A stretch of 64,000 bases of DNA from Pyronema omphalodes (GCA_024516155.1 JAJJXM010000042.1:434001-498000); one strand, 5' to 3'. Shown: positions 11,715-23,967, numbered from the stretch's first letter. Program-made: numbers and translations. The notes: generated from the sequence alone by a model not told the origin.

Positions 11715-13924
11715 CTTTAGGAAACTCTATTTACTTAATTCAAATCCCCCACGTATGTACGTTTTAAAAAATTTCAGAAGTCTGCTGCAGAAGATCAAGA
11801 TCAATTTGGATTGGTACTGTACTTGGATTGGTACTTTACATAACCTCCCGGACTGGCCGTAAGCTTACAACGGGGATTTTTGTCTAAAAGTCTAGACTAG
11901 ACTCTAAAACTAGGTTTCGGGGAACTCCCGGAGCTAGAAATTTTGAAAACATAAGCGAAAATAATTAGTCGATATGTACTACTGTACATTGTGGCTTATG
12001 GCTTGTGGATTGAGGCTTGTGGATTGAGGCTTGTGGATTGAGGCTTGAGGCTAGGTTTCAGCCTTGTGAATAGTTTGTGAATAGTTTGTGAATAGCTTGC
12101 GGAACGGTTACGGAATGACTATGGAATGACTACGGGGGGAGGAATGCTGGGGTGAGGATGAGGAGGGAGGGGGGGGGGGGTTCGCCACTCAACCACTCGA
12201 CTACTTGAATTAACTACAATAGCCCACGGACTTGAGCGACACAGCTCTAAAACTATACTGTGTCTATATTGTACAGTAAAGTAGTGCATCTCTTCAGCTT
12301 AAAATATTCCTCCTGATTGGAAGATTTTAGAAGAAAAAAAAAATGTTGTCTTGTACATATATATATGCGTATACATACTATGGAGTCGTATATAGAATAG
12401 ATAGAGCATTGGTTGGATTTTAATTCGGGTTTGTGGGTTTATGGGGTTTGGAGTTTTGATAGTTCATGGACTGTTGAATGCTGGGTGCTGGGTACTGGGT
12501 GCTTGACACAGAGTCACGCACTGATTTACACGGACTGCAAATCGTAATCAGAATCATAATCGTGGTCGTGGGTCGTGCGTAATGGTAATCAGGATCGTAA
12601 TCAAACACCAGAAGCAAAAAAAAAAAAAAAGTTTAAATTATAGTAATCATAAATCTGCAAATCTTCAAATCTGCAAATCTGCAAATCAAATCTATAAAAT
12701 CTTAGATAAAGTTAATTTATAGAAATCTGCAGCAATCACAATCTGTAAATCTATGGTGCCACTACATACAGAAATCTCAAAGCTGCAGATAAAATCAATA
12801 TCCAGATGATAGATCGATAGGGACCTATTTATGTAGTTGAACTGTAAACTTAATTCGTGGATAATATCCCCCGCCCAAAGTTTCTAAGTTTTGAGTTTTG
12901 AGTTGTGGGTTTTTAATCTTCTCACTAGACAACATCACATCCCACCAGTTACCCCATACAACCCCACACCACACCACACGATATCATATTCTACATATGC
13001 TACATATGCTACATATGCTACACCAGATCACATCACATCACATCACATCATATTTACCACCCTCGTTGATCATAAAAGTGATCTGATCTGATCTGATCTG
13101 TGATCTGTATGTAATTTTGGAATTCACCGTATGTATGGGGCACATGGGGCACCATATAGACGTTGGAATTTCGAAGTTGGGAGTTAGAACCATGGTTCGT
13201 GGATCAACCCGTAAACCCGTAAACCTTGTTTATTGTAACCTTATTTATTATACTCTTATATTCGATGAGTATTCCCTACAAACGCCCCTCTCATCATCGT
13301 TTTCTTTTGCTAAATCTATGTAGTTTGTCTCGTTCTGCTTGTGCTATAACTATGGCTGCTACTGGATGGGGAATCAATTACAGTAGATAACAAGATGATC
13401 CCGTAATCAGATGATCCCGTAATTCTGATCTTTTCTGATCTTTTCTGATCTTTTCTGTATATTGGTTGCTTGGCCGCTTGATCGCTTGGTCGCTTGGGGG
13501 TAGGTCGGTTGGTCGGTCGGTTGGTCCTATGTATATGTACTGTGATGTACTGTGATGTACTGTGACAATGGAGGATGGCGGGGATGGTGGGGGTGTTCGG
13601 AATGGCGGGGATAGTGGGGTATGGATATGACCGAAGCTCGGTGTTCTGCGTTCTACGTTCTACGTTCTGTGGCTGCCCACTGAGCTCCGTCTAGCTGCTG
13701 CTGCCGCTGTGTATACATAGGTGCATAGCTAGCGAATATCCCACGCTTTTTATGTATGTGCAGTGTATGCAGTGGATTTAGCGGCGGAAATTAGCTGGGG
13801 GGGGGGGGGGGTTGGTGTTAGCTGGTATAGTTGGAGTTAGAGTTATGGGCAGTGAGAGTCATACATAGCTATTGTAGAAGTAGCACTGGAAGTGGAAGTA
13901 TAGGAATTGTGAGTCATTCTCGAA

Positions 13925-13986
13925 TATCATAATCGTTATAATCGTTATAATCGTTATAATCGTTATCATCGTTATAATCGTTATAT
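13925..13986. repeat. 9-bp tandem repeat (CGTTATAAT)
   Basis: About six near-perfect copies of a 9-bp unit CGTTATAAT; one copy has a T-to-C change (CGTTATCAT). A simple minisatellite with no coding potential. Confidence 0.85.
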
Positions 13987-14728
13987 AGAGCATGCTTATG
14001 ACGATATCTGGATCCGCGTATAGATCTTTAGACGGGATGTTTATTATTCACACAGCAATGCTATATTTTGATGATATATATTTTCTCTATTTTCTCTGCT
14101 CCTCTGCTCCTCTAACCCCCCAAATCCCAAAATCCCCAAGCCCCCCAAATCCTCATAACCCATATCATCCATATCACTTCCATCACATCACCCACTACCC
14201 AAAATCCTAAAAGCACAAACAAACAGCTAGCCCAGGTTGCATCACGATATGTACACATACAGCTAAAAACATGGGGGTCATCTCTTTAAGTCCACTAAGA
14301 AACGGGATCTACTAACACGGAGACTACATACCAAAAACACGGAGACTAAGTAGTGGGGGGATATTTTTTTGCCGAGGTATCTTTTGAACTCAGGAGGAGG
14401 AAGAGGGAATGGTGTACGTAAATGATCCACGACGGCGGGGGATAGGGTGGGAGAGTCTACATTGTACGGGATTGTTTTTTTCTTCCTTGGGATTGATTTC
14501 TAATTTCTGATTGCTGACTGTAGTACTGTATCACAATGAAGTTGCCCCAAGCCATATCCATATCCAAGCTATGGTTACAGTACATGTGACAGTTACGATA
14601 GTTACAATAGTTACAACCGTTACACACAGAAGAAAAAAATGATTGATTACAGGAGGTGGCGAGGGCAGTTTCAGTCAGTTTCAGTCAGCATCAATCAAAC
14701 CCAGCGTCAGCGTCAGCATCAGCGTAGT

Positions 14729-14786
14729 GGCAAAGCCGCAAAGCCGCAAAGCCGCAAAGCCGCAAAGCCGCAAAGCCGCAAAGCTT
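14729..14786. repeat. 8-bp tandem repeat (GCAAAGCC)
   Basis: Seven exact tandem copies of GCAAAGCC, ending in GCAAAGCTTCGGG. The surrounding sequence contains GTCAGC/CAGTTT repeats (14669-14725). Confidence 0.88.
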
Positions 14787-16199
14787 CGGGGTGGTGGTAC
14801 ACAAGTGGCGTGATACACCAGCTCTTTTATTCCTCTTTTTTTCTTTTCTTCCTCTTTTTTTATTAAAGGCGCCACCGCGTTTCGGGAATCAGGAACTTCA
14901 GGAACTTCGGAGGAAATACAAGTCAAGCTCGGAAACTTCGGAGGAAAAAAAAAATCAATATTATTTTTAAGATCCAAGGGGTGGGGTGGTGTGGGAGGGC
15001 ACGGATCTTTTATATCTATGTATCTAAGATGAATAAGATGAACGGGGTATTTAATCTATGGTTATTATGCTTATGCTTATGCTTATGCTTATGATGGTTA
15101 TGATGGGTTATGATTATTCGGAGGCTCTCAAATTGGGGCGATGCTGTAATACTGGGGCCCGGGGCCCGGGGAGGTCATGGATTCACGCTTTTGCGAAGTT
15201 CTCGAAGTCTTGAAGTTCTCGAAGTCTTGGAGTTTCTAGAGTTTCTGGAGTTCCAAGGGTTCCTTGGATTATTCGAAAGATCAACTTCATCTTCTCGCCA
15301 GCAGCCAGAACGATAAGGTCAAAGTTAGCGGAGTGAGTACGTCCAAGAGAGCAACCTATGGATATAGGAAGGAACCACTTGGAGGTAAATTTGAGAGCAC
15401 TATGAAATGGGCCGCATAAAGGCGAACGGGAAGCGATTCTCAGCTCTGACGTAGCATTCGCTAATCCATAGGCGACAGAGGATACATGTGGAGCTGAATT
15501 ACACGGTCAAGTATCCAGAAGTTTACATCTGTTTTTGCCTCGAGTGCAACCTCGAGAACAGATACAAAAGACTTAATATTCACGCAATAAGAAAGCCTCA
15601 ATTACGAAGCAGAATGTTGCAGATCTTCGGTACATACTCCTCCAAAAGTCAGAAGGGTATGTTCGTAGAGTCCGTACATTAATCTTGGCACGATTGAAAT
15701 AATTCCTTCAACACTGCAGAGGTAGGAGATTCTCTGGTGTTGTACACACTAATGCCTGTGAACTCTTGCGTCCCCGAGTTCCTTCATCTCACTTTACTCA
15801 GTTTTGCACCTCTGCTCAACTTCGCCTCCTCAGCTTGACACATTGTCCTCCGTGCTGCATCCCACAGCTTCGCATCACATTGGTCCGGTAATTCGCGATG
15901 GAAACAAATCTGAAAAAGTTGAAGGGAAAAAAATGCTGGTGTTGTATGCGCAACTAAGAACACACAACCATCATCACATCAAAGCGTTCTGGCCGAAATT
16001 CGAAATAGAAATCCAAGTTGCGTGTCCCAACTCCATGTAAAACCCGTTGATGAAAAAAGATGAAACCCCGTTTGTGATGATGAAGCAGAAGATGAATCGG
16101 AAAAAATCGCTTTGAACAATTCCTGCATCCCAGCTATTTTTTTTATCCTCCGTCGCAACCTCCGTCAAATTCCTCCTTTGTTTAATTAAAAGAAGAAAT

Positions 16200-16833
16200 T
16201 TAAGCGGTCTCGCGCTTGCCCTCCTTGAGCTCCTTCTGTAGCAAATCGTTAGCTGGTGTTCGATGGGGTAAATAGCTCGGGTCCGAGGGATCGGTCGAGG
16301 GTAGGGTGCGAATCAACGTACAAGAGCCTTCATGGTTCCGTGAAGAGCGTGTCTAAGGCGAAAAGTCAGCATTTCCATTTCATTTCGCGAAGATCATCAC
16401 TCCAGAGCTCCGAATAAAACGAACCTGTGGTTGCGTCTGAACTTGGGGTCAGTTCCCTTCAAGGAAGGGTAACGGAAAGTCTTGGGCTTCTTGATTCCGT
16501 TACGGTGAGCTATTCACGTGAATCTGATCAGCCGATTTGTTCCAACAATATTTCGCGTCCAAAATCCTTATTTCCATTCCCTTCCCTATGCCATTTTGAT
16601 ATTCCCAGCCCCGAGCCCACTCTGCGCAGCCTCATTTATAGCCCTCCGCAGCTTTTTTCAAAAAGCCCAGCCTCGCAGAAATGACACGGGTCGCTCAGGA
16701 AACCAGGAAATCGCAGGCACGGGGAGGTCTGTGTTTTTCCAGGAAATTCGGATCTTTTCTTTCTTGTAGCAGGCGTGCGGTGCATACCCTTAGCATTCTG
16801 GTTGTGCTGGGACGAGTTCTTGGATTTGGCCAT
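16200..16833 (-). CDS. RPL29: 60S ribosomal protein eL29 (L29e)
   Basis: Four exons: 16833-16788, 16509-16425, 16352-16322 and 16235-16200, encoding 65 residues. The start [13 protein letters not shown] and the core [39 protein letters not shown] are diagnostic of eL29, a small basic protein of the large ribosomal subunit near the subunit interface. Splice phases 1, 2 and 0 join exactly, and the length matches the family. Introns are 278, 72 and 86 nt. The first, near the start codon, is much longer than average for this window, as is common in fungal ribosomal-protein genes. I looked in that intron for box C/D snoRNA boxes and saw no convincing pair. No ORF longer than 66 codons exposes this gene, so simple ORF calling misses it. 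Confidence 0.97.
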
Positions 16834-17231
16834 TGCGACGAAGTTTGTGGGCGGACCGGAGGTTGCTTTGTCGATTCGTTATCGCGGGATTTCGGGAGGG
16901 GAAAATCGCTATGTTGTTTGTGATGCGCCGGCGTTGCTGTGGGGGGACCGGGGGGCGCCGCACATAGCAGTCACAGAGCTTGCCCTGTGGAATGGCGCTA
17001 GGCTGGATTGGGTGGCATTCACGCACAATGGATTGATGGAGGGGAACGACATGTATTGCACATGTTGGGAGACGGGGGGAAAAGAGAGAATGCGTTACCA
17101 GATTGCCGTTCCGTGAAGCAGATGTAAAAATCAATGTGATAGAGCCTGCTTTTGTTTGCGGATGTCACGATACCTGTAACTTTGGTGTATTTTATGTGGA
17201 TATATTTGTAAAACCACTGGAGCCAACATAA
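16834..17231. other. eL29 upstream region
   Basis: About 400 bp between the eL29 start (minus strand) and tRNA-Asn. It probably holds the ribosomal-protein promoter. Both strands have open frames over 100 codons (16775-17116 plus, 17134-16790 minus) that read as non-homologous sequence and overlap the eL29 first exon; I do not regard them as genes. Confidence 0.5.
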
Positions 17232-17321
17232 TCCCCCGTGGCGCAATTGGCTAGCGCGTCTGACTGTTAAGATCTTGCATCTGCCATCAGGAGGTTGGTG
17301 GTTCAAGCCCACCCGGAGGAG
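17232..17321 (+). tRNA. tRNA-Asn (GTT) with a 16-nt intron
   Basis: The D arm GTGGCGCAATTGGCTAGCGC, anticodon-arm halves TCTGACTGTTA and ATCAGGA, and T arm GGTGGTTCAAGCCCACC match eukaryotic tRNA-Asn. Anticodon GTT is at 17266-17268. A 16-nt intron (17270-17285) sits one base 3' of the anticodon. The acceptor stem TCCCCCG/CGGAGGA has one C-A mismatch at the fourth pair, and the discriminator G is at 17321. A T7 run follows directly, a good Pol III terminator. The mismatch may mean a slightly decayed or variant copy. Confidence 0.92.
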
Positions 17322-17545
17322 CTTTTTTTGCTAATCTACCCAATTTTTTTCCCCCATTCTTTCTCGCACAAGACAAAAATCTCAATTTCTCCAAGCATCG
17401 ACCAACCCACAAGCTCACATAAATTCAACCCCCCCACAATTCCAAAACTTCAAGTCAAAATCTTGTGTAACCATTTCCTATACCCGCCCACAACCAGGGC
17501 CTTAGAACACGACAACGACAACGCGAAATGGGCTGCAGATATCAA

Positions 17546-17580
17546 GGAAGAAGAAGAAGAAGAAGAAGAAGAAGAAGAAG
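17546..17580. repeat. (GAA)n microsatellite
   Basis: About eleven uninterrupted GAA units on the plus strand. Confidence 0.9.
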
Positions 17581-17970
17581 GTACCTATATATAAGATCAC
17601 ACTACCAACCACCACAACTACTCTGGGTTGTTTCCCAGTGGACTTCAAGTTTATACTCAGGTTTGTATATTTGTCTATAGTAAACCGGGACTGTGTTGTA
17701 ACCTATGCTTGGGAACATTACTATAACGAGAAAATATGTAAGTAAATGAGAAAATAAATGAATGAAAGAATTGCATATGTAATTGCATATGGACTTGCAT
17801 ATAACAAACCCAAACCCAACCCCGAACCTAGACCTAGAAAACATAGTGACAAGCACCTAGTTCCAGGTGATTTACTATAGGAATTCGATACATAGTTGAA
17901 TAGTTGAATGATACATAAAATCGACTTGTATTGGTTAGGTTGGGTTAGGTTAGGTTGGGTTGAGTTGGGG

Positions 17971-18026
17971 CTGTGAATAGGTTATTGCTTTATGTGGTTG
18001 GTGGGTGGGTGAACTTTGCGGGCTTG
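17971..18026 (+). repeat. direct repeat, left partner
   Basis: A block of about 55 bp beginning CTGTGAATAGGTTATTGCTT is repeated with roughly 88% identity (by eye) and a 4-bp deletion at 19066-19118. The two blocks lie on either side of the dispersed-repeat copy 18300-19060: the right block starts 5 bp after it and the left block lies about 270 bp before it. Confidence 0.75.
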
Positions 18027-18299
18027 GGAACTTGGGAACTTGGGAGCTTGGCGAAGCTTATATATAAAGTTTATAACATTATAAAACTCACCGGCTGGAC
18101 TAAAATTACGATAATGAAAACGATGAAAAATGATGATAAACAACACATCCCCTTTCGCAAATCATATCTATATCTACAGTTAAACCAAAAACAAAAACAG
18201 ATCATGAGAAGGTTTACATACACACATACATTCTAAGATGCAACTACTGCACATATTTCCACAACTCCGATAATGCCTAGATCAAATAAAGGATTTCAT

Positions 18300-19060
18300 A
18301 CCTCCCAACCGTATAGCCAATCTACCGAGTAAAATTGCAAACCAGGTAAACTGAACCGACAAATTCACAGTTAGTTGGTACAGTTCTGGTGACCCGGATA
18401 GACAGTTAGTTCAATTTTGAGGGTTGCATAGATGATAGAACCAGGTAACTGCAATGCACTGATTAGTTATTAAACAGACTCAATAAACACAAACCAGATT
18501 AACCGCATCGATCGGGACCCAGTGCATGTATGTAGGAATAAATACCATATATTCAACCTCGTTTAAACCCACCGGTGACTGAACCTGCCAGTATCTTAAC
18601 CCTTCTTCTCATTTCATCAGCTTCGGGTAACGTAACCAGATTTCCTACCTAGCCTTGACAAGATGGCGGTGACGCGATGACTGCCGAGTCTGGGCTGCTG
18701 TTTTCTAAATGCGAGAAGATTATTATATATCGGACCTTCATTCAATTCAGGGAGATACTCTGGAGGCGATTAAGGGGCTCAAGAGTCAAGAGTCAAGAGC
18801 TTCAATTGTCGACGGCAGTTGTGATTACTGGCGACAAAATTGATGTAGAATGTACAGAATAATATTTATTGCCCCTTCATAAACCAGTTCCTCTAGACAA
18901 ACCAGTTTTTCGCAGTTGCGAAAACCAGTTTATATTACTAACAGTAAACTGAACTGAACTGGGTCGCCGTACAGTTCTTATATTCCAACAGTTCTTATAT
19001 TCCAACAGTCCGTACAGTCCGTGCAGTGTCATTTTAAGCTGGTTGGTACGACTAGGAGGT
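18300..19060 (+). repeat. dispersed repeat family, copy 1 (761 bp, short terminal inverted repeats)
   Basis: The whole segment aligns colinearly by eye with 24533-25435. Shared landmarks in order are CCAACCGTAT, AAACCAGGTAAAC, ACAGACTCAATAAA, AACCGCATCGATC, TGTAGGAATAAA, GCCTTGACAA, CTACCGAGTCTG/CTGCCGAGTCTG, ATTATATATCGGACC, CGATTAAGGGGC, ACAGAATAATATTTATTG, AAACCAGTTTTTCGCAGTT, and the end GACTAGGAGGT. The left end ACCTCCCAACCGTAT and the reverse complement of the right end ACCTCCTAGTCGTAC form imperfect 15-bp inverted repeats. There is no long ORF, so this looks like an old non-autonomous DNA transposon. Direct flanks show no clear target duplication. Confidence 0.75.
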
Positions 19061-19065
19061 CGGCT

Positions 19066-19118
19066 CTGTGTATAGGTTGTTGCTTTATGTGCTTGGTGGG
19101 TGAAATTTGCTGGCTTTG
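19066..19118 (+). repeat. direct repeat, right partner
   Basis: Partner of 17971-18026 (CTGTGTATAGGTTGTTGCTT...), starting 5 bp after the right end of dispersed-repeat copy 1. Confidence 0.75.
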
Positions 19119-19157
19119 TGATTGATATATACCTCCACATATACCATAATCCACAAA

Positions 19158-19210
19158 CCCCCCCCCCCCCCCCCCCCCCTCCCAAAAAAAAAAAAAAAAA
19201 AAAAAAAAAA
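19158..19210. repeat. poly-C / poly-A junction
   Basis: C22, then TCCC, then A27. Homopolymers of this size are prone to length errors. Minus-strand frames through it (poly-Gly/poly-Phe) are artefacts. Confidence 0.85.
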
Positions 19211-20234
19211 CCAAGCAAGCAAGTAACCAAATAACCAACTAATCCAACTAATCCAACATACGCCATTTCAATCCTTCCATTTTAATCCATCCATTTTCAT
19301 CCATTTCAATCCTTCCATTCCAATCCCTCCATTCCAATCCTTTCAATCCTTCCAATCCTTCCAGTTCAATCCATCCACTCCTTCCAGTTCAAACAGTTGA
19401 TAATATTGCTACAGCTCTAAATTACCTTACCAGGTACTTTCTCTATGATACAGCATACAGCATACAGCATACAGCATACAGCGGGCTTACCTATGAGTAT
19501 GGAGTATGGAGTGTGTGTATTGTATTGTTACATACTCTACTCTACTCTGTATCATAAAACTAGACCCCAGACCAGACCTCAAACCAAAAAAAACAAAATC
19601 GCTTCCCAGATATTCTTATTAGGTACCTAGATATAGATAGATAGAGAGGTAAAAAGGAAGAAACGGGGGATGGGAGATAGATAGATATATAGATAGATAT
19701 ACATACCGTAGATACCTAAAAATTTAAAACCCACCATGGGCTACGAGTCAGATTTGATTTGGTAAGATATGGGCCACGAGTCACGAGTCATGAATCATGA
19801 ATCATGAATCATGAGTCCAATATCACAACTAAAATCACTGATTCAAACTTCACCCTATCTCAAGGAATTACGAGTCACGAGATTTGTAACTTCATAAATC
19901 ATAATCAAAATTCATAAATCATAATCATAAATCCATTCCATTCCGCACCCCTTACCAAAAAAACTTCAAAACTCAATACAAAAACTTCAAAACCAAAGCA
20001 ACAAAACACGGCTATACTCCTTCATCCCCCTTTCCCCCCTTCCCCCACCAGTTTCTTCTACAGCATAAACCTCCGCCTCGCCCTACACCCTACAATTCAA
20101 GCTTCACCATCACCACAACTAGGTTTTATCAACCGGCTCATAAACTGACCAAACTACCAAAACCTCGCCTTGAACCACCATTTCCTGGGTTTACATAACT
20201 GGGTGGTAGAAGGCGTAAGGTAATGGTTGCCATC

Positions 20235-22496
20235 CTATGCCGATAAAACCTCCTCAACTTTCTTTAAGAAAATGTCGGCTATGATTATCATCGTTCATCG
20301 TCAGCATTATATTCCCCTGCTTCCTTCTCTTCCAGTCCACCAGCCCCAATAGAAAAGCAAAACAAACACAGGAGGGACTTACCATGATGTTCCTGAAACA
20401 CCAACATAGGTCTCAACCTAACTGCCGTTTCACCAGATCCACCAATATTGACACCGACCAATTTCATTTTCTTCAAAAACTCATCTCTCTGGGGAGAGTC
20501 CCAAGCAATGAAGGTTCCCTGACCTTTACCTCTCAGGTTATTGATTTGACCTGGGAATTTCTTTGCTAATTTTTCGAGTCCTTCGTAGAGATAGGTACCG
20601 ACACGAGCCTGTTGTTATTGTTATTAGTTTCCTCCATATCAGTGCAAAACCACACCCCCAAAACTTACAGTATGTTCAACCAGGCCATATTTCTCGATTT
20701 CCTCAGTAATAGCCTTAAAGATAAGTGCCTTACTTGGATCACCCATCCAAGTATTAAACTGTCTATAAGGACGATCAGGTCTCAAGCGTTCATCACCGAA
20801 GAAGTAACCCGCCGTCTGAGCCTTTTTCGAAAACGTAACCAAATCCGGCGGAGATTCCAAATTCCAATGATCATGAGCCCAGAACTTTCCGGTAGCTCCA
20901 ATACCAGTCTGTACCTCATCAACGATCATCAAAACCCCGAGTCTCTTGGTCATTTCCCTCAATCCCTGGAAGTAGGAAGGTGAAGCATGGTTGTCACCTC
21001 CCTCAGATTGAACGGGCTCGATGATAATCGCTACAACTGGACAGTGCCAGCTGGTAATTATCCTCTCTGCTTCTTCAATACATTTCTTTTCCTCTGCTTC
21101 ATTTTCCTGGATGTGATCCTCCAATGGGTACTTCAACTCCGGGAACGGAGCAACAGGCCAATTGAACGAAGGAATGTCCATCTTGTGAATGGGTTTACTT
21201 CTCGTAGTCGAAAGCGTAGCAAACAACCTTCCATGGAAAGCTCTCTTGAAAGACATAATTGCCAACTCCGGAGAACCAGGAGCAGCATTCACCATACAGG
21301 AGGACAATTCCTCCGGGGTAAATTCCGCACCACCACGTTCTCGACGACGGTAAAACATAAATGCTGCCTTGAAAGCAGTTTCATTGGCGTCGGAACCAGC
21401 GAGTGCGGTGAAGACTTGGTTTAGACCCTTGGGGGCGTACTTCAATACAGAGCTGGTGAGAAGCTCCGAGTAGCTACAGGAGGGGAAGTTGCCGAGTGCG
21501 GGACGGTTGATCAAGGCATCGATCATCTCGGGACTTGAAGCTGCCTCGCGAAGGTGTGGGTTATTGTAGCCGACGGCGATGGAGGCGATTTGGGAGTAGA
21601 CATCGAGGTAGAGCTGGGAGGTGGCATGTTAGTGGTTATTTTGATAGATAATATGGAGCTTCATTTGGGGTGGGTTCTGTATGCAAGGCGGGCAGAGCGG
21701 GAGGGGTGGTGATGCGGAGGAGTATTTCAGCCGCTGTATATAAAGCCGACAGCATAACCATAACACGGGGAGTGGGGGGATGTGGGGAGCGGGGAGTGGG
21801 GTGGGGTTGTTGTGGGGGCGAGAGAGAGCGAAAACGAGATCACCGGAGCTCTCCGACGTCAACCTCCCGTCCTCTCAACCCAGCCCAACAACCTCCAAGT
21901 AAAAAATAGACAACACCTACATTGCCATCACAATCCGCAATATAATTCCCAGTAGACTTTGTATAATCACAAATCATATTCAAAGATCTAGTATCAAAAA
22001 CCGAGTCTAATTTCCTGATCGCATCTTGCGATTTCGGGCCTGGAAATGAGGTCATTATTTTCGGACCATCTGGTTCGTTGGTGAAGAATGGTGTTGCCGT
22101 TGGTGGTGCTGTTGTCGACGCCATATCTGCTGGTGCGGCGGTTGCGGCGCTGGTGGAAAAGTTACCGGTGTTGCTGGGTGTAGTAACGGGATTCTGTAGA
22201 GGAATAAAAACTGGAGAAGGTTTAAACCTCGGAGAAGTAACAGAGGTGGAGGTATAAAGCGAGGAGTTGGATTTAAAGGAAGAGTAGTAGTAAGAAGAGG
22301 AAGAAGAAGAAGTGGAGTAGGAATTTCTTAGGGTAGTAGTAGTAGCTGTTGTTGGAAGAAGAAGGAGAGGCGGAGGGAGAGGATGTCGAGATGGGAAGGT
22401 AGTATGGATAGCTGTATTCGGTAGTCCGCGACGATGACGGGACAACAACAGGTTCTTAAGTTGGCAGCTGGTGGTGGTGGTGGTGGCGGTAGACAT
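20235..22496 (-). CDS. gatA: 4-aminobutyrate (GABA) aminotransferase, mitochondrial-type
   Basis: Four exons: 22496-21921, 21613-20669, 20608-20383 and 20278-20235. Introns of 307, 60 and 104 nt are all in phase, giving 596 residues. This is a class III PLP-dependent aminotransferase: EPVQSEGGDNHASPSYFQGL, IVDEVQTGIGATGKFWAHDH (the Asp binds the PLP pyridine N) and TFSKKAQTAGYF (Lys Schiff base) match GABA transaminase closely. The end MLVFQEHHADIFLKKVEEVL is restored by the last 15-codon exon. The enzyme converts GABA and 2-oxoglutarate to succinic semialdehyde and glutamate in the GABA shunt. The first ~110 residues are Ser/Thr/Tyr- and Pro-rich with Arg and no acidic residues, and could be an import presequence. 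They exceed the usual fungal length (~500 aa) by nearly 100 residues, so translation may instead begin at the Met of DMASTTAP. The symbol follows Aspergillus (UGA1 in yeast). Confidence 0.95.
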
Positions 22497-23860
22497 GATT
22501 TACTTTTTGGTCGATCAATCAATGAGTCAATCCAATCTAATCAAATCAATGTATGTATGTACTTGTGTATCAATACTCTATACTGTAACTATAATTGCAT
22601 TACAATAAATCTCGTAATTGAAAATTAGTTAGTTAGTTAGTTGTAGTATGGAAATTGTAACATTTGGTGAACTGGTTCTAGTTCTGGATCCGATGTGATG
22701 TGCTGTGATGTGGTGTGATGATGTGGTGGTGATGTGATGTTACGGTGGATAACGGTGGGTAGTGGGGGTGCCTGTATCTGCATATGCAAGCTGTAGATTG
22801 GTGTTAATAATTCTGATATTACTTCGGAGCACGCAGGTCCATAAGTAGTACATACCAAGTCTACCGACAGTGTTGTAAGTTGACAGCAATTCTTTCTTTT
22901 TTTCTTTCTATTTTTTGCCTTCTTTTACCTTCTTTTGCTTGTCTAATCATTTTTTTTTTTTTTTTTTTTTAAAAAATTCATCTTAATCATATTAGGAAGT
23001 TGGTTATCATCGGTCTTGGTTCATCATACCTTCCTTCCTTACGACGGTGGCTTTGATGATTGCGGGGTGATGGTTGACGGACACGGGTAGCGACGGTCAT
23101 ACCCGGGCTCCGGAGCTCTGGCCAAGACTGGGGAAGCTTATGGTTGCAGACTTGCGCTGCAGCCGGTGCTAAGCACGTCGCTACCGTTCGTTAGTGTAGA
23201 CAAGACAGCAGCAACCACCCTTCATGGACAGCAATCACAAATCACCCTTCATGTATAATCAACATCCATAATCTTCTATCCATTCCCAGCTATCCTCTTC
23301 AACGCCATACTATATACCACTCTATACCACCAAGACAATGCTTATGCTAACGGCCACAAAGACTACATTCAGTCACAGTGATCACCGCAGATCATATTAA
23401 TCCTCCTCCATGTACCCATGTCTCCAAGTATCCATGACAAAACCAGCCGTTTCCATAACCAAAAAAAAACAAGCTTTTTCCAAGCTTTTTATTTGCGTAT
23501 CTTCTAATCATTTCTTTCGGCGATCTTTTTCCACCATGAGCTATAAGATAACCACCCTTTTTTTTATCGCTTCTACTTACCAATACAGCTTCTCCAGCTT
23601 CTCCAGCTTCTCCATTATCTCCATCATCATCATCATCTTCTTCTTCCTAGAAGAAGAAACAAGAGATACACCGTAGACTGATACATAGACTGACACCGAG
23701 TTATACTAGCCGCGTGGCGTATTTCACATACAGAGGGGGCGGGGGCGGGGGCGGGAGCTGGGAGGATATCATTTCCATCGATACACATAGAAATCGATAC
23801 TATACATACATGGAAATCGATACTATACATAACAGACCAGACCAGCACTCTGCGTCTACA

Positions 23861-23967
23861 CCGCTGCGCTGCTGAACCGATGCGCTGCTGAACCGCTGAA
23901 CTGCTGAACCGCTGAACTGCTGAACCGCTGAACTGCTGAACTGCGGAACCGCTGCGCTGCTGAACCA
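23861..23967. repeat. 9-bp tandem minisatellite (GCTGAACCG/GCTGAACTG)
   Basis: About ten units of GCTGAACCG alternating with GCTGAACTG, with GCTGCGCTG variants at both ends. It carries no gene signal. Confidence 0.85.

Larger units (their letters stand above)
11157..16199. other. 5-kb gene-poor spacer dense in simple repeats
   Basis: No gene recognised on either strand. Besides the repeats listed separately, it contains G runs at 12169-12180 and 13797-13811, a 14-bp tandem (GCTTGTGGATTGAG, about three copies, 11998-12045), CACAT/CATATG-rich tracts around 12930-13050, GATCT units at about 13079-13103, and TTATGC units near 15066-15090. The most complex sequence, 15300-16150, has several open frames below 90 codons with no recognisable motif or splice structure. 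Part of 15700-16199 is likely 3' UTR of the eL29 gene. Confidence 0.6.
17322..20234. other. spacer with simple repeats and one dispersed-repeat copy
   Basis: No protein gene recognised. It contains a GAA microsatellite, a TTAGGT/TTGGGT-like tract (17931-17970), the 761-bp dispersed-repeat copy at 18300-19060, a C/A homopolymer junction, and degenerate AATCC/TTCCATT tandems (19262-19395). Also present are CATACAG units (19450-19482), GATA units (19628-19700), and ATGAATC/CACGAGT variants (19770-19880). Confidence 0.6.

Noticed and set aside
16510..16787. Intron-encoded snoRNA in eL29 intron 1
   Set aside because: No RTGATGA/CTGA box pair with a terminal stem on the coding strand.
17931..17970. 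Telomere-like TTAGGT/TTGGGT run
   Set aside because: Degenerate and only about 35 bp, interior to gene-bearing DNA, and not perfect TTAGGG. More likely a simple-sequence tract than a telomere.
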